From Opitutia bacterium (GTDB lineage: Bacteria; Verrucomicrobiota; Verrucomicrobiia; Opitutales; Opitutaceae), in the NCBI GenBank assembly GCA_947452315.1, contig CANGCX010000013.1, forward strand, positions 1 through 44,142: 44,142 nucleotides of DNA, given 5' to 3'. The notes beneath the pieces were generated by a model. It saw only the letters and a list, made by a program, of their open reading frames with translations. It was not told the origin of the DNA and did not search any database. Below, piece by piece: positions 32,050 through 41,558 of this stretch; position 1 is the stretch's first letter, and the number at the start of each line of letters is the position of its first letter. The position numbers and the translations under genes are program-made.

Positions 32050-33525
32050 TTAGAGGAAGCCAACATTGGCGCGGGAGAAGCGACCGATGTTGGGAAGTAC
32101 GGTGGGAAGATTGGTGGCACTGACACCGAACCAAGTTGCGAGCGTGGCGCTGTATTCATCGACGCTAGTCGTGGGAATCCAGTTGCCGCGGGTGCCGGAG
32201 TCATCCGGGCCGCTGCGGATCAGCGTGGGCATTTTGCCATAAATGTCGCCGCCTTTAACGGCGCCGCCGACAACGAAGTGGTGAGAGCCCCAAGCGTGAT
32301 CGGAGCCGTCGCCGTTGGTGTTGAAAGTGCGGCCGAAGTCGGAGGCGGTGAAGGTAGTGACTTGTTGGGCGGCGCCGAGCTCTACGGTGGCGTTGTAGAA
32401 GGCGGAAACGCTACGGGATATATCGGCGATGAGATTGGCGTGCGCTCCGAGTTGGGATTCGTGGAGGTCGAAGCCGCCGATACGCGCGAAGAAGACTTGG
32501 CGTTTAAGACCGAGTTGAGGGGCGGCGGCGATGAGTCGAGCGATGGTGCGCAGTTGCTGCCCAAGGCCGGTATTAGGGAACGCCGTAGTAAAAGGTATCG
32601 TCTGCGCGAAGATACTGGAGACGAGCGCACTGTCGGAAATGGCGTTAGAAGTTAGCCCGGAGAATGCGGTCTCGAAGAGGTTGCTGTTTTTCGCGGCGAG
32701 CAGGTCGTTCTGGGCCTTGGTGCGGATGGCGGCGAACGAGGTGCCCGTGGGGGTACTGGAGCCGCTGAGGGTGATCGCGCCGTTGGGGCTGACGGAGTAT
32801 TGGACGACGTTGCGGCCGACTTGGAAGGAGTTTTGGCCGTTCAACGTGATCGACATGGAGATCGAGTTGTTGGAGTTGAAGGCGTCGGTGAGATCGGCGA
32901 GGCGGCCACCCCAACCGGAGGCGAACGCCTTATCGGAAATACTGCTCTGCCATTCGACCTGCTGGTCGTTGTGGGAGAAGAGCGACATCGGGAGCGGGAC
33001 CGAGCGCGCGAGGTATTGGGCGCGAGTCGTCGGGACGGCGAGCGTACCAACGTTGGCCATGAACGCCATCTGGCCGGAATCAAACAGGGACTTCAGGCCG
33101 GTGGTGTTGGTGCCAGCGACGTCGGCATTGAAGCTGGGGTGAATAGCCCAGGCGCGTCCATCGGAGGTCTTAGGGTTAATGCCCAGCAGGGTGTTTTGCG
33201 GGAGAGCGAGCGCACCGCGACCGCCGGTGATGGAAGCGTAACCCGTATCGGAGGTGGGAGAGCCGTAGCCTGCAGCGTCGTTGGGGATGATAAAATTATT
33301 GGCGTCGTTGCCGCCGGCGAAAAAGAGACAGACGAGGGCTTTGTAATCGGACGGTAAGGCGCCGGATGTGTTGGGGGTGACAGGGCCGTTGTCGGGGCTG
33401 GCGATGGCTCCGGTCAGGCGTAGTTGCGCGAGAGTGGACAACATGCCAGTGGCGCCGACGGCAGAGCAGCAGGAGCCGATGAATTTGCGGCGGGCTGGAT
33501 CGAAGGTGGGGTTTTTGGGATTCAT
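32050..33525 (-). CDS. DUF1501 exported protein
   Basis: The product has 491 residues from the ATG at 33525; the longer frame adds 50 residues that overlap the DUF1800 gene. Residues 12-20 read RRKFIGSCC, a Tat-like signal with a following hydrophobic stretch. Family motifs are ALVCLFFAGGNDANNFIIP, FFARIGGFDLHESQLGAH, TASDFGRTFNTNGDGSDHAWG and the end YSATLATWFGV. DUF1501 belongs to the alkaline-phosphatase-like (sulfatase) superfamily by fold; no enzyme activity is established. It follows the DUF1800 gene by 7 bp. These two families are almost always paired. Confidence 0.92.
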   Translation of the reverse strand: MNPKNPTFDPARRKFIGSCCSAVGATGMLSTLAQLRLTGAIASPDNGPVTPNTSGALPSDYKALVCLFFAGGNDANNFIIPNDAAGYGSPTSDTGYASITGGRGALALPQNTLLGINPKTSDGRAWAIHPSFNADVAGTNTTGLKSLFDSGQMAFMANVGTLAVPTTRAQYLARSVPLPMSLFSHNDQQVEWQSSISDKAFASGWGGRLADLTDAFNSNNSISMSITLNGQNSFQVGRNVVQYSVSPNGAITLSGSSTPTGTSFAAIRTKAQNDLLAAKNSNLFETAFSGLTSNAISDSALVSSIFAQTIPFTTAFPNTGLGQQLRTIARLIAAAPQLGLKRQVFFARIGGFDLHESQLGAHANLIADISRSVSAFYNATVELGAAQQVTTFTASDFGRTFNTNGDGSDHAWGSHHFVVGGAVKGGDIYGKMPTLIRSGPDDSGTRGNWIPTTSVDEYSATLATWFGVSATNLPTVLPNIGRFSRANVGFL

Positions 33526-33532
33526 GGGCAGA

Positions 33533-36500
33533 TTATTTTTGGACGGAGCCTTCGGGGGAGGTGACAACGAGATAGAGAGCGGAGCGGACTTTTTCGAGAT
33601 CAGCGGTCGAACTAGGCATGCGCGTGATTGCGGAGACGATAAGGTTGGTGTCGGCTGGGGACATAGTACCTCCACAGAAAATAAGGTTCATGTAATCGAC
33701 GAGTTGCTGTGGAGCTTTAGCTAAAGGAAGCAAGTCGGTGAGCGTGAGTCCGACCGAAGTGGCTGTAGGTGTACTATAAATAATGCCGTAAAGATAATTG
33801 GGGGCGGAGATGGCCGTAGTATCATTGAAGATCTGGAATTCCGGAGCATAAAGTCCGGCGGAAGCAATGACGCCGGGGTAAATGTAGTCGGGTTCGTAGA
33901 AGTTGAATACGGTGTTTGCGCGACCGGCAGCTTGGGCGAGAGAGCTTTCGGGGTTACTGAGGCTAAAGCCGCTGCCCGCAGTGTAGCGTCCACCGGGTGT
34001 GGTGGTGGTGGCGCCGCCATAAGCGCGCAGGAGTGCGGTGGCGCGAAGGAGGGGCTCCTTGGCTTTACCGTGTCCTACGGTGTTGAGGAGGGTCGATGAG
34101 CGGGCTTCGTAATCGGTGAGGATGGCACGAACGACCGCACCGAGGTCACCGCGGACGCCGGCACCATTGTTGGCAAAAACGGAAGCGACTCGGTAAATGT
34201 AGCCAGGGCTAGGGTTACTGGTGACGAGACGCTGGATGAGTTGGCGCGAGATAAAAGGGGCGGTGTTGGGGTGATTGAAAAGGGTGTCGAGGGTGTCTTG
34301 GAGGTCTTTGGCGCCGCCTTGGGTGGCCGGGAGAACTTTGCCGGTGACAATGGTTTTCACGGTGTCGTCGTGAAACGCTGGATAGAGCACCATCGGGTTG
34401 AGGTAATTCTCACTGAGGCCGCCACCGCCGGTGAAGGTCGGATTGGTGGATTGGTAGTAGCCCCAACCGGTGAAGACCTTAGCCATCTGCACGATGGTGT
34501 CTTGGGTGTAGGTCGGGATGGGTTGGCCGTTGACGTCGAGTTTAAGGGTGCCGTCAGGCTGGAGTTCGTTGAGGCCGATGGTGAAGAGCTGCATGACCTC
34601 TCGGGCGTAATTTTCGTCGGCCTGGGTAAGTTGTACACCCTTGGCGTCGAAGGTCGCCTTGCGGTTACGCAATGAACTCAGGTAGATGCCCATGTTGGGG
34701 CTCAGCGTGACGTTTTCCAGGAGGGTGCGGAAGTTGCCGAAGGCGCCGCGAACGAGCAGATCGTAGTAATTGGTGTGACCGTCCTGCCAGCCGGAGATTG
34801 TGCTATTTTGATCAGAGGTAACAAGAATCTGGCTCAGGGCGTAGGCCACGCGCTGACGAAGTTGGTCAGGGGCATTGACGGCGAGTTTCCACCAAGCGTG
34901 TTGACGATGAACAGCGCCGATGCGGGTGTTGAGCGCGCCGGTGGTGGTGTTACCGCCCGCGCCTCCGGCGTTGTTGTTGGCGAAATCGGCACTAGCTTCG
35001 ACGAAATGAAGCGAGGCTGGAAGTGTCATCTGCTCGTTCAACCAAGCGCTGTAGCCTTTGTTAATAAGGGTGTAGATGTCATCGTTGCGGGCGCCGAAAG
35101 TGGCCTGCGTGAGGAATCGCGCGGCGTCTTGGGTCGTGATTTTAGTGAGATCGATGGCCGCGGCGGCGACGGGGACGTTGAAGGCAGCCGTGCCAGAGGT
35201 TTTAGCGAAATTGCCGGCGAGTTCACCGGTAGTAAACTTGGCCGTGTCGATCGAGATTGAAATGCGGCCGGCCTTCAGAGCCGCGATCAAGTCGGCGGTA
35301 CTATAAATGCCCGAAGGCGCGAAGTCCCACGAGGCGTAGCTTACTTGGCCCTGCGGAAGATTGTAAACGTAGTTACCGTCAATCTGTAAGTGAGCTACAA
35401 TCTCCGGCGAGCTGAGGTTAGAGAATGAGACGTTAATGTAAGCGGATTTTTCGTCGGGCGCGAGTTGGATGGTGCCAGTGCCATAGGCCGTGGAGCCCGT
35501 GACGGTCGCCGGTGTGCGCAAGTTGGAGATGAAGAGCGATCCGGAGTTATAGAAGAATGAGCCGCTGGCGCTGTCGTTACTGCCGACACCATAGCTGTTG
35601 TTGGCGAGGAGCGTGAGGGTAGCGATGCGGTTGTTGAGGTTGGCGCCATTAGCCTTGGGCACGAGGCTTACGGTCGCCGTGGACACACCCGCAGCAAAAT
35701 TGGCCACGCCGCTCACGGGCAAGTAATCGACGCCAGATTGGGCTGAGCCAGTAAGCGTGTAGCCGACTGAGATGGCCTTGGAAATATCCCCGACGCGATT
35801 GAGCGAAAAAACCACAGGCGAGGAGCCACGCGAGTCAGCCGCCGCAACGGAGGCAGAGACACCCACCGTCGAAAGTGTTTCAGACGAGAGGTCATATACT
35901 TCAACAAGCGAAACGCCGCCCGTGCCACCGACGCCAGCCACCTGGATCGTATAACTGCCGGGATTAAGATCGATTACAAGCGCCGCATCGCGCGAACCTT
36001 CAGCAAAAGGAAAAGCCCCAGCTTTGGCGAACGCAGCGGAGACGGTGGCGGTGTTTGCCGCGGTGCCGGCGGACCAATTATCATTGGAGCCACCGGAGAT
36101 TATGACAGATTTGTCATTATAAATGGAAAAAACAGGATCGGCGATGGCGCCGCCTACTCCAAGCGCAGTTAGTGCAGGGCCGGCCGCACGAATCAGCAAC
36201 CGACGCGGGCCGGTGCTAGGCGCGATGACAAGGCCAGAGATCAAGACGCCGTTGCCTGCGGCGACGACGGCGCGGGTCGAAAGATTGATTAGGCGCGCGG
36301 AGCCACTGATGTCGTAAACCTCCAGCAATCCAATTCCCGAGGTATTACCGACACCGCTGACCTGAGCGGTGTAAGTGCCGGGAGAAAGGGTGGCGACCAA
36401 GGCGGCATCGTTGGAACCATTCGCCGTGGTGGTACCAAGGGCAAAGGCGCCGGCGGCCGTGGTGGTGGCGGCCAGGACTGCTTGGTCGTTATCTGCTGAA

Positions 36501-36820
36501 CTCCAGGTGTCATTCTGGAGTACGAGTTGGCCATCGCCGTTGTAAATACTGAGCGTGGGATTAGCTAAGAGGGTGTTAGTGGCGAGGCCGAAGCGCGCGA
36601 GCGAATAACCCACAGCTCGAACGAGAACTTTTTTGGGCGCACCGTCATTCACCACGAAGCCGGTGATCATGATATTTGCACCGGTACCGATCTGGCCGCG
36701 CGTAGAAAGATTAGCGAGACGCTGGTCATACTGGGCAGCGGAGGCAAAGTGGGGGCCGCAAAACAGGGCGGCGGAAACAAGACCGGCAAAAATCGAGGAA
36801 AGGCAGCGCGTTGATTTCAT
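33533..36820 (-). CDS. Large exported DUF1800 protein with repeats, Calx-beta and CHRD domains
   Basis: The product has 1095 residues. The signal peptide (1-28) ends FASA. Two ~135-residue Verrucomicrobia export repeats (about 31-170 and 174-310) share LLIRAAGPAL-type motifs and end in LLEVYD/LVEVYD. A Calx-beta-like domain (about 320-425, SGVDYLPVSGVANFAAGVST) follows, then a CHRD-like domain (about 428-540, IVAHLQIDGNYVYNLP). DUF1800 fills the rest (about 560-1090), with TQDAARFLTQATFGA, REVMQLFTIGLNEL and ARFGA-type helices. DUF1800 function is unknown. It is divergent from the GH105 gene and first in the one-strand block. Confidence 0.9.
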   Translation of the reverse strand: MKSTRCLSSIFAGLVSAALFCGPHFASAAQYDQRLANLSTRGQIGTGANIMITGFVVNDGAPKKVLVRAVGYSLARFGLATNTLLANPTLSIYNGDGQLVLQNDTWSSADNDQAVLAATTTAAGAFALGTTTANGSNDAALVATLSPGTYTAQVSGVGNTSGIGLLEVYDISGSARLINLSTRAVVAAGNGVLISGLVIAPSTGPRRLLIRAAGPALTALGVGGAIADPVFSIYNDKSVIISGGSNDNWSAGTAANTATVSAAFAKAGAFPFAEGSRDAALVIDLNPGSYTIQVAGVGGTGGVSLVEVYDLSSETLSTVGVSASVAAADSRGSSPVVFSLNRVGDISKAISVGYTLTGSAQSGVDYLPVSGVANFAAGVSTATVSLVPKANGANLNNRIATLTLLANNSYGVGSNDSASGSFFYNSGSLFISNLRTPATVTGSTAYGTGTIQLAPDEKSAYINVSFSNLSSPEIVAHLQIDGNYVYNLPQGQVSYASWDFAPSGIYSTADLIAALKAGRISISIDTAKFTTGELAGNFAKTSGTAAFNVPVAAAAIDLTKITTQDAARFLTQATFGARNDDIYTLINKGYSAWLNEQMTLPASLHFVEASADFANNNAGGAGGNTTTGALNTRIGAVHRQHAWWKLAVNAPDQLRQRVAYALSQILVTSDQNSTISGWQDGHTNYYDLLVRGAFGNFRTLLENVTLSPNMGIYLSSLRNRKATFDAKGVQLTQADENYAREVMQLFTIGLNELQPDGTLKLDVNGQPIPTYTQDTIVQMAKVFTGWGYYQSTNPTFTGGGGLSENYLNPMVLYPAFHDDTVKTIVTGKVLPATQGGAKDLQDTLDTLFNHPNTAPFISRQLIQRLVTSNPSPGYIYRVASVFANNGAGVRGDLGAVVRAILTDYEARSSTLLNTVGHGKAKEPLLRATALLRAYGGATTTTPGGRYTAGSGFSLSNPESSLAQAAGRANTVFNFYEPDYIYPGVIASAGLYAPEFQIFNDTTAISAPNYLYGIIYSTPTATSVGLTLTDLLPLAKAPQQLVDYMNLIFCGGTMSPADTNLIVSAITRMPSSTADLEKVRSALYLVVTSPEGSVQK

Positions 36821-37123
36821 GATGGGGCTGGGATCAGGAGTATTAAGGCCCTTGGGGGTTAAGAGCTACTAGTAGGTGCTATGAGATAATGAATGAAAAA
36901 AAATCGGCCAAAGTCGAGACACAGATATGGGATCGTTGGATAAACCTCTACCTAACAAGGTAAAAGCGACGAACCGTTTAATCCAATAATCTATTTAGGA
37001 CACCTGTCTTTATATTTGCGACAAAGCTTGGGTAGGCGTTGAACATTGCCCCAACACTCCTCCCTGCTCGCCCCACCCTCCTCCCCGCTCGCCTTCCCAT
37101 CCATGATACCTCTTTCCTTTACC
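36821..37123. promoter_or_regulatory. Divergent intergenic region between the DUF1800 and GH105 genes
   Basis: About 300 bp. The middle (36880-37015) is AT-rich and probably holds both promoters. A TATATT at about 37011 is a possible -10 for the GH105 side, with no good -35. A perfect 10-bp palindrome CTACTAGTAG lies at 36866-36875, 46 bp from the DUF1800 start. The last ~80 bp are C-rich and could encode an N-terminal extension of the GH105 frame (from 37046). No RNA gene was recognised. Confidence 0.4.
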
Positions 37124-38536
37124 ATGATCCCGCGCCGCTTAAAGTTGGCCAACATAGCCAGCGCCGCCAGCCTCCTATGCATCACCGGATCGCTGCAAGC
37201 CGAGGGGCCGTTTCGCAATCGCGACAACCCGAGCGCCAAGGATTCCGCCGAGGGCACCTACCCTGTGCCATATCAACTCCCCACCGTCGCCGAAGTCACG
37301 GCGGCGCTCACCCGCGTGCGCAGCTACCTCGAAGTCGCGGCCCCACTGCGTATCATCGACAGCAAAACGGGCCATGAGATCACTGATTTTTCCCAGCCTG
37401 TCGCTACCGCTGTCGCCGATCGAGGAGAAGCCGAGTTCGGGCCGCTCATGTATGAGATGGGGGTGGTCCACTCGGCGATGTTAAGCGCGACCGCGGTGAC
37501 CGGCGACGCCCGATTCGCCGCCTACACGGCGAAACACCTCCAATTCATCGCCGACAAACTCCCCTACTTCCGCGCCAGCGCCGCACAGTTCGGCGCGGAT
37601 AAAAACGGCTTCCGCTCCATCCTAGAACCGCGAGCTCTCGACGACAGCGGCTCGATGTGCGCGGCGCTCCTCCGCGCTCGCCATGCCCAGGTCGGGCCCG
37701 ACCTCAAACCGGTGATCGAAACGTGGAGCGAGTGGATCGGCAAAAAACAATACCGCCTTATCGACGGCACCTTCGCCCGCCAACGTCCCCAAGCTCAATC
37801 ACTCTGGGCTGATGACGCCTACATGGGAATCCCTGCACTCGCAGAGATGGGTCGTCTGACCGGAGATCGCGTGTGGTTCGACGACGCGGTGAGCAACGTC
37901 GCCACCATGACGACCCGTTTGTTTAACCCTGCCAAAGGTCTCTATGCTCACGGTTGGAACGCCGCCAACCCCGATGCACCACGCTTTTACTGGGGCCGCG
38001 CCACAGGTTGGATCGTCGTCGCGATGTGCGACCTGCTCGATGTATTGCCCACCGATCATCCGGGCCGCACCTTCGTTCTCGCGCAGTTACGCGCAACCTT
38101 GAAAGGTGTGGCCGAATACCAATCCGGCTCAGGCTTCTGGCATCAAATGGTGGATCGTAATGACTCGTATTTGGAAACCTCCGCGACGGCGATGTTCACC
38201 TATGGCATCGCTCACGCAGTCAACGAGGGCTGGATCAGCCCCACAACCTACGGCTCTATCGCGCAAGCCGGGTGGGTCGCGCTCAGCACCAAAATCAACG
38301 CCCAAGGCCAGATCGAGGGCACGTGCGTGGGTACGACGTACGCGAGCGACCAAATTTATTACTACAACCGGCCGCAGAGTGTGAAGGCGTTGCACGGCTA
38401 CGGTACGACGATGCTCGCGGGCGTTGAAATGATCCGGATGTTAAAAAATCCGGCATTCACCATCGATTACAAGCTGCGCACGTATCACTACGTGCCGAAA
38501 GACGGCGGCGCGACGAGCTACCGAGAGCATAACTAA
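37124..38536 (+). CDS. GH105 unsaturated rhamnogalacturonyl hydrolase, exported
   Basis: The product has 470 residues from the ATG at 37124, chosen because it gives a signal peptide (MIPRRLKLANIASAASLLCI, ending LQA). ATGs at 37103 and 37046 are in frame upstream. The (alpha/alpha)6 barrel has the GH105 active-site motif LWADDAYMGIP (W228-D231; equivalent to YteR D143), FYWGRATGWIVVAM (R292, W296) and SGFWHQMVDRNDSYLETSATAMF. It hydrates unsaturated galacturonyl groups at the non-reducing end of pectin-lyase products, giving 4-deoxy-5-keto-uronate for KduI. It is convergent with kduD. Confidence 0.93.
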   Translation: MIPRRLKLANIASAASLLCITGSLQAEGPFRNRDNPSAKDSAEGTYPVPYQLPTVAEVTAALTRVRSYLEVAAPLRIIDSKTGHEITDFSQPVATAVADRGEAEFGPLMYEMGVVHSAMLSATAVTGDARFAAYTAKHLQFIADKLPYFRASAAQFGADKNGFRSILEPRALDDSGSMCAALLRARHAQVGPDLKPVIETWSEWIGKKQYRLIDGTFARQRPQAQSLWADDAYMGIPALAEMGRLTGDRVWFDDAVSNVATMTTRLFNPAKGLYAHGWNAANPDAPRFYWGRATGWIVVAMCDLLDVLPTDHPGRTFVLAQLRATLKGVAEYQSGSGFWHQMVDRNDSYLETSATAMFTYGIAHAVNEGWISPTTYGSIAQAGWVALSTKINAQGQIEGTCVGTTYASDQIYYYNRPQSVKALHGYGTTMLAGVEMIRMLKNPAFTIDYKLRTYHYVPKDGGATSYREHN

Positions 38537-38567
38537 AAAAAGACGGCCGCGCGGCGCGGCTCCCGTC
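38535..38567 (-). terminator. Terminator of the kduI-kduD transcript
   Basis: On the minus strand GACGG/CCGTC (38542-38546 with 38563-38567) and an inner CCGCG/CGCGG stem make a GC-rich hairpin, followed by a run of seven U (A-run 38535-38541 on the plus strand). It starts 9 bases after the kduD stop. Confidence 0.7.
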
Positions 38568-38575
38568 CCAAGAGC

Positions 38576-39355
38576 TCAACGGCCGCACCAGCCGCCGTCG
38601 ACGGTCATAACGTGGCCGCTTAAGTAATCACTCGCCGCCGACGCGAGAAAGATAATCGCGCCTTCCATGTCACTGGGTTCACCCCAACGACCCGCAGGAA
38701 TGCGACTAAGGATTTCCTTGGAGCGCACGGCGTCGGCTTGGAGCGCGGCGGTATTATCAGTGCGCATGTAGCCGGGCGCGATGGCGTTCACGTTAACGCC
38801 CTTCGAGGACCATTCGTTGGAAAGTGCCTTGGTGAGCTGGCCGACGGCGCCTTTGCTCGCAGCGTAACCGGGCACGGTGATGCCGCCAAAAAACGTGAGC
38901 AACGAAGCGATATTGATGATCTTGCCCGAGCCACGCACGAGCATGTGTTTGCCGGCTGCGCGACAGGCAGTGAAGACGCCGTTTAAATTGACGTCGATAA
39001 CAGCATCCCAATCGGCGTCCGTATGTTCGGCCGCAGGCGCACGTTTAATAATACCAGCGTTGTTGACGAGGATATCGAGGTGCCCCTGCCAAGCGATCGC
39101 TTGCTGAATGAGACCCTGGACGGCGGCGCGGTCGCCTAGATCGGCTGCGATGGCATGAGCGCGCACGCCAAGATTAAGGGCGGTAATTTCAGCGACGACA
39201 GGAGCAAGTTTGGCGGCATCGCGGCCATTGATTATGACATCGGCTCCAGCGCGCGCGAGGGCGATAGCCATGGCTTTGCCGAGGCCTTGTGAGGAACCTG
39301 TGACGAGCGCGACTTTACCAGCGAGGCCGAATTTTTGCTGAAGGAAAAGAGACAT
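38576..39355 (-). CDS. kduD: 2-dehydro-3-deoxy-D-gluconate 5-dehydrogenase
   Basis: The product has 259 residues, a short-chain dehydrogenase. It reduces 3-deoxy-D-glycero-2,5-hexodiulosonate to 2-keto-3-deoxy-D-gluconate with NADH in the cytosol. The cofactor motif is TGSSQGLG (19-26), NNAG is at 98-101, and the catalytic Ser151, Tyr164 and Lys168 (YAASK) are present. KduD-specific segments are FFGGITVPGYAASKGAV, NEWSSKGVNVNAIAPGYM and SRIPAGRWGEPSDMEGA, ending VDGGWCGR. It lies 24 bp after kduI on the same strand. Confidence 0.95.
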   Translation of the reverse strand: MSLFLQQKFGLAGKVALVTGSSQGLGKAMAIALARAGADVIINGRDAAKLAPVVAEITALNLGVRAHAIAADLGDRAAVQGLIQQAIAWQGHLDILVNNAGIIKRAPAAEHTDADWDAVIDVNLNGVFTACRAAGKHMLVRGSGKIINIASLLTFFGGITVPGYAASKGAVGQLTKALSNEWSSKGVNVNAIAPGYMRTDNTAALQADAVRSKEILSRIPAGRWGEPSDMEGAIIFLASAASDYLSGHVMTVDGGWCGR

Positions 39356-39379
39356 AAAAAAACAGGAGTCGCGAAAAAA

Positions 39380-40207
39380 TTAACGAAGTGACGCGATCGG
39401 CGCGGGATCCATGTCGGTGAAGATTTGGTTGTCGCCGCCCATAGCCCAAACGAAACGGTAAGCGCCGGTGCCGACGCCGCAGTGGATCGACCACGCAGGC
39501 GAGAGGACCGCTTCGCGGTCGCGCACAACCAGGTGGCGCGTAGCGTGCGGCTCGCCCATGAAATGCATCGCGATGTTATCTCCGAGATCAAAGTAGAGAT
39601 AAATTTCCGTGCGGCGACTGTGCGTGTGCGGTGGCATTGTGTTCCAGATGCTGCCGGGTTCGAACTCCGTAAAGCCGAGGACGAGCTGACAGCTCTTGAT
39701 GCCGTCGGGATGAATGTACTTCAGAATCGTGCGGCGATTAGCCTTGGTGACATCGCCGATAGGCGCGGCTGAGACGTCGGCGCGACGGGCGAGCACCGTG
39801 GGGTGTTTCGCATGGGCGGGCGTGCTGATGAAATAAAACTGGGCCTGGCCAGAGGTGCCGTTTTCAAGCGTGACGTCTTTTTCGCCGAGCCCGATGTAAA
39901 GACAATCAAGCGTGGCAAGCGTGTGCGCCACGCCGCCGACCCGAACAATGCCGGGACCCGCGCCGACGTTGAGAATACCGATCTCACGGCGCTCGAGGAA
40001 AAAGGAGGTGCCGATTTCCTTATCACTCGGAAGTCCAAGCGGCGCAGTGGTAGGTACGGCGGCGCCGACGATCATGCGATCAAGATCAGTGTAATGCGCG
40101 ATGACGGCGTCGGGTTTGAAGAGCCCGCCGATATGAAAGGTCTCGCGGAGCTGATCGGTGGAGAGCGTGTTAGTCGCGGCTGGCGTGGGAAAATAATGAA
40201 GTTTCAT
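39380..40207 (-). CDS. kduI: 5-dehydro-4-deoxy-D-glucuronate (4-deoxy-L-threo-5-hexosulose-uronate) isomerase
   Basis: The product has 275 residues (E. coli KduI has 278). It is a Zn-dependent double cupin that isomerises 5-keto-4-deoxyuronate to 3-deoxy-D-glycero-2,5-hexodiulosonate. The zinc ligands are H194, H196 and E201 (PPHTHSRRTEIYLYFDL) and H242 (WSIHCGVG), matching E. coli H196, H198, E203 and H245. The N-terminal cupin has FFLERREIGILNVG. It precedes kduD and follows the DUF4861 gene by 35 bp. Confidence 0.96.
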   Translation of the reverse strand: MKLHYFPTPAATNTLSTDQLRETFHIGGLFKPDAVIAHYTDLDRMIVGAAVPTTAPLGLPSDKEIGTSFFLERREIGILNVGAGPGIVRVGGVAHTLATLDCLYIGLGEKDVTLENGTSGQAQFYFISTPAHAKHPTVLARRADVSAAPIGDVTKANRRTILKYIHPDGIKSCQLVLGFTEFEPGSIWNTMPPHTHSRRTEIYLYFDLGDNIAMHFMGEPHATRHLVVRDREAVLSPAWSIHCGVGTGAYRFVWAMGGDNQIFTDMDPAPIASLR

Positions 40208-40242
40208 GAAGGAAGATTAAGGCGCGGACGTTGGGGGTAGAT

Positions 40243-41469
40243 TTATTTGGAAGCGACGGTGATTTTGATCGGTGAGGCGGCGCGCGTGGCGCAAACAGCA
40301 ACGTAAGCGTTCCAGTCGGCCTGAGATTTAAATTCACCGGCTTTGCTCCAACCGGCGCCCGCGTAGTAGCGGAGCGGTTGGCCAGCAGTTGCCTTGGCGA
40401 GGATGAGCTCGTTAAGCGAGTCGGCGGTGAATCCGACAAAGGCGCCCGTGGGCATGATCAAAGCGGTGCCTAGTTCGCCATTGGTTTTTTGTGTCACCCA
40501 TTGGGTGAGCGTACCCGTGGCAGCGGAGGAAGTGAGGGCGACGGAGGCGTCTTGGTTTTTATCGGCGGGAGTTTTATTTAGACCAATTGCGACAGTGATT
40601 TCCTTGGGGCCGCCGGCGGCGACGGTGAAAGTGCTCTCAATTTGGTCGAGGTTGTGGCCGGCATCGACGGTGAAGCGTTTCACTTCGGAAACTTGTGTGC
40701 CTGCGGCGTCCCAAGCGTCATAGGTTAGCTCGAACACGGTCCGAACGGGACCGTTGGTGATGACCTTCCAAGACTTGTAATTGCGGCCGACATAGAGAGT
40801 TTTTCCGTCCCAAACACCCGTGCCGCCACAACCGCGGGAAGGCCCGACTTGGTACATGTCCATGCCCTCGCCTTCGTCTTTATGGTAGTGGTCGTGGCCC
40901 TTATTATACCAGCGATCAACGATGAGGTAATTCACGCGCTTGCACCAAACGTCGAGACCGCTGGTGACGAGCACTTCTTTGGTCACACCGGGAACGGCGG
41001 GTGCGGCGAGCGCAGGTCCATAAGTGCGATGACCGATCTTGTCGTTTTCCCAGCCGAAGTCATCGAGGCGCTCCGGCACGTAACGACCAAAGGTCTTGAT
41101 CGGAAACACTGGTGCAACGGTGTCGATTTTCTCGACGGTGAAGGTTGCGGATTTTTCGCCGGCAGCAAAATCGTGTTGGAAAATGAGTTCACCGTAGGCG
41201 ATACCAACACCTTTAGGATCCTTGGCTTGCGGGGCGACGTTGGTGACTTGGTATGGCAGAACATGACCAGCGGAGTCTTTAACGGCGATGCGCTGGAGCA
41301 TCGCGCCGGGCAGCGCGGCATTCACTTGCGACCATGGTACGACAACGGTTTCGGAGGGACGAGCGATGGCGAGGTCGTGCGTGACGGTGACGAGCATCTG
41401 CTCGGCGGCAGCCGACACAGAAACAGAAGCCAGAGCGGCGAGAGCGTGGAACACAGGTCGGAGTTTCAT
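40243..41469 (-). CDS. DUF4861 secreted protein of the pectin locus
   Basis: The product has 408 residues from the ATG at 41469. The signal peptide MKLRPVFHALAALASVSVSA ends AAA-EQ. The protein is beta-rich throughout, with a His-rich segment, KGHDHYHKDEGEGMDMY, followed by GPSRGCGGTGVWDGK. It ends with AGWSKAGEFKSQADWNAYV. This is the pattern of DUF4861, a family recurrent in pectin and rhamnogalacturonan loci and suspected to bind or cleave the polysaccharide; its activity is not established. It lies between the pectinesterase and kduI on the same strand. Confidence 0.85.
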   Translation of the reverse strand: MKLRPVFHALAALASVSVSAAAEQMLVTVTHDLAIARPSETVVVPWSQVNAALPGAMLQRIAVKDSAGHVLPYQVTNVAPQAKDPKGVGIAYGELIFQHDFAAGEKSATFTVEKIDTVAPVFPIKTFGRYVPERLDDFGWENDKIGHRTYGPALAAPAVPGVTKEVLVTSGLDVWCKRVNYLIVDRWYNKGHDHYHKDEGEGMDMYQVGPSRGCGGTGVWDGKTLYVGRNYKSWKVITNGPVRTVFELTYDAWDAAGTQVSEVKRFTVDAGHNLDQIESTFTVAAGGPKEITVAIGLNKTPADKNQDASVALTSSAATGTLTQWVTQKTNGELGTALIMPTGAFVGFTADSLNELILAKATAGQPLRYYAGAGWSKAGEFKSQADWNAYVAVCATRAASPIKITVASK

Positions 41470-41558
41470 GATGATTAAAAAATAAGAGCTAAGTTGGTGG
41501 GACGGAGCTACGGAGGCAAAGAGCACGATGCTTATAAAGTTAAACGGCGAGGCAAAGT

